The notes under the pieces: generated by a model
What the model was told of the DNA's origin: nothing
The model's input: the letters and a program-made list of their open reading frames with translations, nothing else
Database searches by the model: none
DNA from: Streptomyces koelreuteriae
GTDB taxonomy: Bacteria > Actinomycetota > Actinomycetes > Streptomycetales > Streptomycetaceae
Assembly: GCF_018604545.1 (NCBI RefSeq)
Contig: NZ_CP075896.1
Coordinates: 5,332,001-5,396,000, forward strand
Direction of reading: 5' to 3'
Length of the DNA stretch: 64,000 nucleotides
Made by a program: the position numbers and the translations under genes
Shown here: positions 60,098 to 64,000 of the stretch, piece by piece
Layout of the letters: each line of letters starts with the position of its first letter
Numbering within the stretch: the stretch's first letter is position 1

Positions 60098-60901
60098 ATG
60101 AAGCTGGCGTTCTCCACCCTCGGTGTCCCCGGCATGCCCTTGCCCGACGTCCTGCGGCTCGCGACCGCGCACGGCTACCACGGCGTGGAGCTGCGCACCC
60201 ACGCGGAGGAACCGGTCCACCCCGGCCTCGGCCCCGCCGAACGGGCCGAGGTCGCGGCCGAGTTCAAGGGGTCGGGCGTAGAGATCCTCGGCCTCGCGGG
60301 ATACGCGCGCGTCGCCGCGCCGGGCGACGACGAACCCGTCCTGGCCGAGATCCGTGCCCTCCTCGACCTGGCCCGTGACCTCGGCGCCCCGTACATCCGT
60401 GTCTTCCCCGGCGGCGACCTGGACGTCCAGACCCCCGAGGAGGCCGACGCGACGGCCGCCCGGCGGCTCGGCACGGCCGCCGAGTACGCCAACGACCTGG
60501 GCGTACGCATCCTTCTCGAAACCCACGACTCCCACCGCACCGCCGCCGACGCGATGCGCGTCCTCGGCCTCGTCGGCCACCTCCAGGTCGGCGCGCTCTG
60601 GGACGTCATGCACACCTGGCTCGGCGGCGAACAGCCCTCCGAGACCTACGCGGCGCTCTCCCCCCACCTCGGCTACGTCCAGGTCAAGGACATCGCCTCC
60701 GCCGAGGACACCACCCCCCTGCCCCTCGGCGCGGGCGTCCTCCCCCTCGCCGAGTGCGTCGAAGTCCTCTCCCGCCACAACTGGGACGGCTGGCTGTGCT
60801 GGGAGTACGAGAAGCGCTGGTACGAGTCGGCGGCCCCCCTGCCCGACCTGCTCCAAGCGGGCCGCGAACACCTGGGCAGGCTGCTGAACGACTCGGCGTG
60901 A
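60098..60901 (+). CDS. Sugar phosphate isomerase/epimerase (TIM barrel)
   Basis: This 267-residue AP-endonuclease-2-type barrel begins MKLAFSTLGVPGMPLPDVLR, has YIRVFPGG, VRILLETHDSHRTAADAMRV and GYVQVKDI metal-site regions, and CWEYEKRWYESAAPLPDLL at the end. ATG 60098 is 45 bp after the preceding stop, on the same strand, with no clear SD. It is not the paralogue nearest in sequence to the one at 52893. Substrate unknown. Confidence 0.85.
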   Translation: MKLAFSTLGVPGMPLPDVLRLATAHGYHGVELRTHAEEPVHPGLGPAERAEVAAEFKGSGVEILGLAGYARVAAPGDDEPVLAEIRALLDLARDLGAPYIRVFPGGDLDVQTPEEADATAARRLGTAAEYANDLGVRILLETHDSHRTAADAMRVLGLVGHLQVGALWDVMHTWLGGEQPSETYAALSPHLGYVQVKDIASAEDTTPLPLGAGVLPLAECVEVLSRHNWDGWLCWEYEKRWYESAAPLPDLLQAGREHLGRLLNDSA

Positions 60902-60914
60902 CGGGGCACCTCCC

Positions 60915-61418
60915 ATGACGCCGACACTGCACACCCCCCGCCTCCTCCTGGACCCCTACACCCCGGAGGACGAAGAGCGCTTCGTCGCCCTGTTCCAGGA
61001 CACCCGGGTGTCCCGCTGGATGGGCGACGGACCGGCGTCCGAACCGGAGGACCGGGCCCTGTTCGGGCGGATCTTCACCAAGGTCTACTCCCAGGACCTG
61101 TTCGACGTGTGGGCGGTCCGGCGCGACGGGATTCTCGTCGGGCACGCGGAGATCAAGCGGACCGACGAGGTGGACGGCCACGAGATCGTCTACGCGCTGG
61201 CTCCCGAGGCCTGGGGCGGCGGCCTCGGGACGGAACTGGCCGAGGCGCTCGTGGCATACGGGTTCCGGACGCTCGGGCTCAGGGAGGTCCACGCCACCGT
61301 GGACGCGCGGAACACGGCCTCGCTGCACCTCCTCGGCAGGATCGGATTCGCCCACGTCAGGGACGTCGAGGAGGACGACGGGAGTCTCACCCGGGTGCTG
61401 ACCCGACCGGTGCGGTGA
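60915..61418 (+). CDS. GNAT N-acetyltransferase (RimJ/RimL type)
   Basis: This 167-residue protein opens TPRLLLDPYTPEDEERFVAL and has the acetyl-CoA-binding segment EAWGGGLGTELAEALVAYGF, plus the NTASLHLLGRIGFAHV tail typical of RimJ/RimL relatives. It starts 14 bp after the isomerase stop, suggesting one transcription unit. A strong terminator lies downstream at 61558. Confidence 0.88.
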   Translation: MTPTLHTPRLLLDPYTPEDEERFVALFQDTRVSRWMGDGPASEPEDRALFGRIFTKVYSQDLFDVWAVRRDGILVGHAEIKRTDEVDGHEIVYALAPEAWGGGLGTELAEALVAYGFRTLGLREVHATVDARNTASLHLLGRIGFAHVRDVEEDDGSLTRVLTRPVR

Positions 61419-61557
61419 TCTTCGCAAGAATCCGGCAAGAATTTCTTACCCGACCGTGCAACCCTTTGCCCCCGACGGCGGTCGTACATGGTGTCAGGAC
61501 TTCTGGGGGGAGATCTGGGGGGATCGCGGGGGATCCTGACGGGAGGGGAAAAGCCGA

Positions 61558-61585
61558 GGGGGCCCGGTCGACGGACCGGGCCCCC
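61558..61585. terminator. Very strong bidirectional terminator
   Basis: GGGGGCCCGGTC and GACCGGGCCCCC form a perfect 12-bp stem around a 4-base loop (GACG), followed by a TCGAAACTTTT tract on the plus strand. It lies between the convergent GNAT gene and rbsD. The rest of 61419-61625 shows nothing else I can support. Confidence 0.9.
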
Positions 61586-61625
61586 TCGAAACTTTTCAGG
61601 GCCACCGAGCGAGCCGTTCAAGGCC

Positions 61626-62015
61626 TCAGAAGAAGACGCCGCACCTCAGCAGCACATTCGCGTACGGCCGCGCCTCGCCCGTGCGGACGACCAGCCGCGC
61701 ACCCGCCGACAGCTCCTTGAGCCGCTCGTGCGAGACGAGGTCCAGCGACGGGAAGTGGGTCTCCAGCAGCTCCGAGGCCTCCGGGTTGGCGTCCCGTACC
61801 TCCGTCGCCGCCGTCGCGCCCTCGATCACCAGCTCGGCCAGCAGCCCCTCCACCACCTCTGCGAACCCCGGCACCCCGGCCCGGAAGGCCAGGTCCACCA
61901 CCCGGGGACCGTCCGGGATCGGCATGCCCGCGTCGCACACCAGCACCCCGTCCCCATGGCCCAGCTCGGCCAGCGCACCGGCGAGGTGACGGTTCAGTAT
62001 TCCGGCCTTCTTCAC
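61626..62015 (-). CDS. rbsD: D-ribose pyranase
   Basis: This 129-residue RbsD protein shows KKAGILNRHLAGALAELGHG with the catalytic His region, VCDAGMPIPDGPRVVDLAF and the C-terminal PYANVLLRCGVFF (family end LRAGVVF-like). RbsD interconverts beta-pyranose and beta-furanose ribose so RbsK can act. GTG 62015 overlaps the rbsK stop (GTGA), so it is translationally coupled downstream of rbsK. It is the last gene of the leftward rbs unit, before the terminator at 61558. Confidence 0.93.
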   Translation of the reverse strand: MKKAGILNRHLAGALAELGHGDGVLVCDAGMPIPDGPRVVDLAFRAGVPGFAEVVEGLLAELVIEGATAATEVRDANPEASELLETHFPSLDLVSHERLKELSAGARLVVRTGEARPYANVLLRCGVFF

Positions 62016-62914
62016 AGCGCAGCGACCTCCGCCGCCGTAGGGAAGGACGCCTGCGCGCCCTCCTTCGTCACGGTCGCCGCCCCGACCCTCGCCGCGTACG
62101 CCGCCGCCTCCGCCAGGGACTCGCCCGCCCCCAGCCGGGTGGCCAGCGCCGCGGTGAACGCGTCTCCCGCGCCGGTCGTGTCCACGGCGTCCACCTTCAC
62201 GGACGCGACCCGGGAGACCCCCTCCGAGGAGGCCACCAGCGCGCCTTCCCCGCCCAGCGTCACCACCACCGACCGCGGCCCCTTCGCCAGCAGGATCCGG
62301 GCCCAGTCCTCCGGGCTGTCCCCCACGGCGGACGAACCCAGGATCACCTTCGCCTCGTGCTCGTTGACGATCAGCGGGTCGCAGGCCGCCAGCACCTCCG
62401 ACGGAAGGGGGCGCGGCGGCGACGGGTTCAGGACGAAACGGCTGTCCGGAGCAAGGTTCCGTACGACCGCCACCACCGTCTCCAGCGGGATCTCCAGCTG
62501 CGCCGACACCACCCGGGAGCTCTGGAAGAGGCACGCGGCGGCGCTCACGTCCTCCGGGGCCAGCCGGCCGTTCGCGCCCGGCGAGACGACGATGCTGTTG
62601 TCCCCGGACGGGTCGACCGTGATCAGGGCGACCCCGGTCGGCGCGCCGCCCACCAGGACACCCACCGTGTCCACACCGGCGTCCCGCTGCGACTCCAGCA
62701 GCAGACGGCCGTGCGCGTCGTCGCCTACCCGGGCCAGCAGCGCCGTACGGGCTCCGAGCCGGGCGGCGGCGACCGCCTGGTTCGCGCCCTTGCCGCCCGG
62801 GTGGACGGCCAGGTCGGAGCCGAGCACGGTCTCGCCGGCACCGGGCCGGCGCTCGACACCGATCACCAGGTCGGCGTTGGCCGACCCCACGACCAGGAGG
62901 TCGTAGTCGTACAT
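62012..62914 (-). CDS. rbsK: Ribokinase
   Basis: This 300-residue PfkB-family kinase starts at ATG 62914 (GGGGAGA SD; YDYDLLVVGSANADLVI). Signature 1 is HPGGKGANQAVAAARLGA; signature 2 with the catalytic Asp is VDTTGAGDAFTAALATRLG. It phosphorylates ribose to ribose 5-phosphate in the cytoplasm. Overlap with rbsD and a same-strand binding protein 100 bp upstream define a ribose uptake/utilisation unit. A stem-loop between rbsB and rbsK may lower downstream expression. Confidence 0.94.
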   Translation of the reverse strand: MYDYDLLVVGSANADLVIGVERRPGAGETVLGSDLAVHPGGKGANQAVAAARLGARTALLARVGDDAHGRLLLESQRDAGVDTVGVLVGGAPTGVALITVDPSGDNSIVVSPGANGRLAPEDVSAAACLFQSSRVVSAQLEIPLETVVAVVRNLAPDSRFVLNPSPPRPLPSEVLAACDPLIVNEHEAKVILGSSAVGDSPEDWARILLAKGPRSVVVTLGGEGALVASSEGVSRVASVKVDAVDTTGAGDAFTAALATRLGAGESLAEAAAYAARVGAATVTKEGAQASFPTAAEVAAL

Positions 62915-62940
62915 GAGTGGTCTCCCCACGTGAGTGACAG

Positions 62941-62976
62941 GGCCGGGCGGGCCCATGTGCTGGGTGCCGCCCGGCC
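62941..62976 (-). terminator. Intercistronic stem-loop between the binding-protein gene and rbsK
   Basis: GGCCGGGCGG (62941-62950) pairs perfectly with CCGCCCGGCC (62967-62976); the 16-base loop can extend the pairing (GCCC/GGGT). It lies in the 100-bp gap downstream of the binding-protein stop on the minus strand. An attenuator or RNA-stabilising hairpin that makes more binding protein than kinase is the usual reason for such a structure. Confidence 0.55.
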
Positions 62977-63014
62977 GTTCCCCTATGCCGGTGATGTCGG
63001 AGACATCGGCGATG

Positions 63015-64000
63015 TCAGCCGCTGAAGCCGGCCACGTTCTCCTTCGTGACCACCTTCACCGGCACCTTCACCGTCTCCTCGACCTTCTTGCCCTTCAGTG
63101 CCTTCAGCGCGTTGTCCACGGCGATCTTCCCGAGCTGCGAGGGCTGCTGCGCCACCGACGCGTACAGGCTGCCGCCCTCGACCGCCTTCAGTCCGTCGGG
63201 CGTGCCGTCGAAGCCGACCACCGAGACCGACTTGCCGGCCTTGGAGCCCAGGGCCTTGATCGCGCCGAGGGCCATCTCGTCGTTCGCGGCGATGACGCCC
63301 TGGACGTCCGGGTGGGCCTGGAGCAGGTTCGACATGACGTCGAGGCCCTTGGTGCGGTCGAAGTCGGCGGGCTGCTGGGCGACGACCTGGATGCCCGGGA
63401 AGGCCTTCAGCCCCTTCTCGAAGCCCGCGGCCCGCTCGCGGGCGGCGGAGGTGCCCGCCTGGCCCTGGAGGATCACGATCTTGCCCTTGCCGCCGAGCTT
63501 CTCGCCGATCGACTTCGCGGCGAGTTCACCACCGGCGACGTTATCGGAGGCGACCAGCGTGTCCAGCGTGGCGTTGTTGACGACACGGTCCACGGCGATG
63601 ACCGGGATATCCGCCTTGTCGGCGGCCTTCACCGAGTTGCTGGCGGCGTCCGAGTCCACCGGGTTGACGATGATCGCGCCGAGCCCGGAGCTGGTGAAGT
63701 TCTGCAGCTGGTTGGCCTGCTGGGAGGCGTCGTTCTGCGCGTCCGTGACGGTCAGGTCGATGCCCAGCTTCTTCGCCTCGGCCTCGGCGCCCGCCCGGAT
63801 CTGCACGAAGAAGGGGTTGTTGAGGGTGGACAGCGACAGGCCCATCTTCGGGGCGCTGGTGGCGGAGGAGCCGTTGTGCAGGAAGGACGTGGCGCCGACG
63901 ATCGCGACGGTGACGACGGCCGCGAGCCCGTACGTCGCCGCCTGCTTGCCCTTGCCTCCTTGCGAGGAACCGGCCGCCCCCGCGGTCGCCCCCGCCTTGC
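63015..64000 (-). CDS. rbsB: Ribose ABC transporter substrate-binding domain, N-terminally cut by window edge (probable RbsC-RbsB fusion)
   Basis: The frame stays open to 64000 with no start codon. The mature binding domain (GLSLSTLNNPFFVQIRAGAE; AVDRVVNNATLDTLVASDNV; AANDEMALGAIKALG; VVGFDGTPDGLKAVEGG) is a type I sugar-binding fold like RbsB. Just before it is a membrane helix (YGLAAVVTVAIVGATSFLHN) preceded by a Gly/Ala/Lys-rich linker (AGATAGAAGSSQGGKGKQ), and no lipobox. Streptomycetes, as I recall, carry permease/substrate-binding fusions for ribose, which would explain this. The N-terminal part lies beyond the window. Confidence 0.8.
   Translation of the reverse strand, partial: KAGATAGAAGSSQGGKGKQAATYGLAAVVTVAIVGATSFLHNGSSATSAPKMGLSLSTLNNPFFVQIRAGAEAEAKKLGIDLTVTDAQNDASQQANQLQNFTSSGLGAIIVNPVDSDAASNSVKAADKADIPVIAVDRVVNNATLDTLVASDNVAGGELAAKSIGEKLGGKGKIVILQGQAGTSAARERAAGFEKGLKAFPGIQVVAQQPADFDRTKGLDVMSNLLQAHPDVQGVIAANDEMALGAIKALGSKAGKSVSVVGFDGTPDGLKAVEGGSLYASVAQQPSQLGKIAVDNALKALKGKKVEETVKVPVKVVTKENVAGFSG

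Overview
The window is high-GC actinobacterial DNA, almost certainly a Streptomyces chromosome. The evidence is very GC-rich third codon positions, GTG starts, Tat-type secreted proteins, an XRE/DUF397 regulator pair, abundant TetR, LacI, PucR, LysR and MarR regulators, an IdeR/DmdR-type iron box, and intergenic repeats of a kind I recall as common in streptomycetes. The backbone order as I remember it resembles the S. coelicolor SCO2747-SCO2781 neighbourhood. That resemblance is from memory and was not checked.

Layout. (a) 1-1.8 kb: the edge of a desferrioxamine iron-uptake locus, with a partial ferri-siderophore reductase (desF) and a lipoprotein receptor (desE) behind an iron box. (b) 1.9-16.8 kb: an accessory-looking block holding a family 2 glycosyltransferase, then a rightward set of three exported proteins (FG-GAP propeller, LamG/DNRLRE-like protein, 2283-residue RHS-HINT polymorphic toxin) and an overlapping small gene in the immunity position. 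GC content falls at the toxin tip and the immunity gene. (c) 16.97-25.6 kb: leucine/isovalerate catabolism (methylcrotonyl-CoA carboxylase beta and alpha, HMG-CoA lyase, acyl-CoA dehydrogenase), with a divergent TetR gene and two matching 16-bp operators. A second acyl-CoA dehydrogenase and a TesB thioesterase follow. (d) 25.5-32.4 kb: a PucR regulator divergent from a sodium/solute symporter, an agmatinase-family ureohydrolase and a ThDP enzyme, which together look like a guanidino-compound (arginine-derived) catabolic unit.

(e) 32.4-40.6 kb: a secreted HExxH protein, an unknown protein, a GT39/YkcB-type membrane glycosyltransferase with a Gly/Asn-rich region, a TetR, the XRE/DUF397 pair, a class-A-beta-lactamase-like secreted protein and a phytase-like secreted protein. 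(f) 40.7-49.4 kb: a fused heterodimer-type ABC exporter, a small disulfide-type secreted protein, an S37 peptidase, a lipoprotein, a MITE-like palindromic element and a GH3 N-acetylglucosaminidase. (g) 49.6-52.7 kb: a LysR/EamA divergent pair and a repeat protein of unknown role. (h) 52.9-57.4 kb: a LacI-controlled sugar catabolic operon (Gfo/Idh/MocA, DUF993, TIM-barrel isomerase; overlapping GTGA junctions). (i) 57.4-61.6 kb: a methyltransferase whose C-terminus runs into a 45-bp tandem repeat, a DHFR-like reductase, a MarR-GNAT fusion, an isomerase and a GNAT. (j) 61.6-64 kb: ribose genes rbsD and rbsK and a partial substrate-binding protein with a membrane anchor, running off the right edge.

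No tRNA, rRNA, CRISPR array or intact transposase was seen. The strongest candidate for an undescribed system is the RHS-HINT toxin, its immunity-position gene and its two companion secreted proteins.
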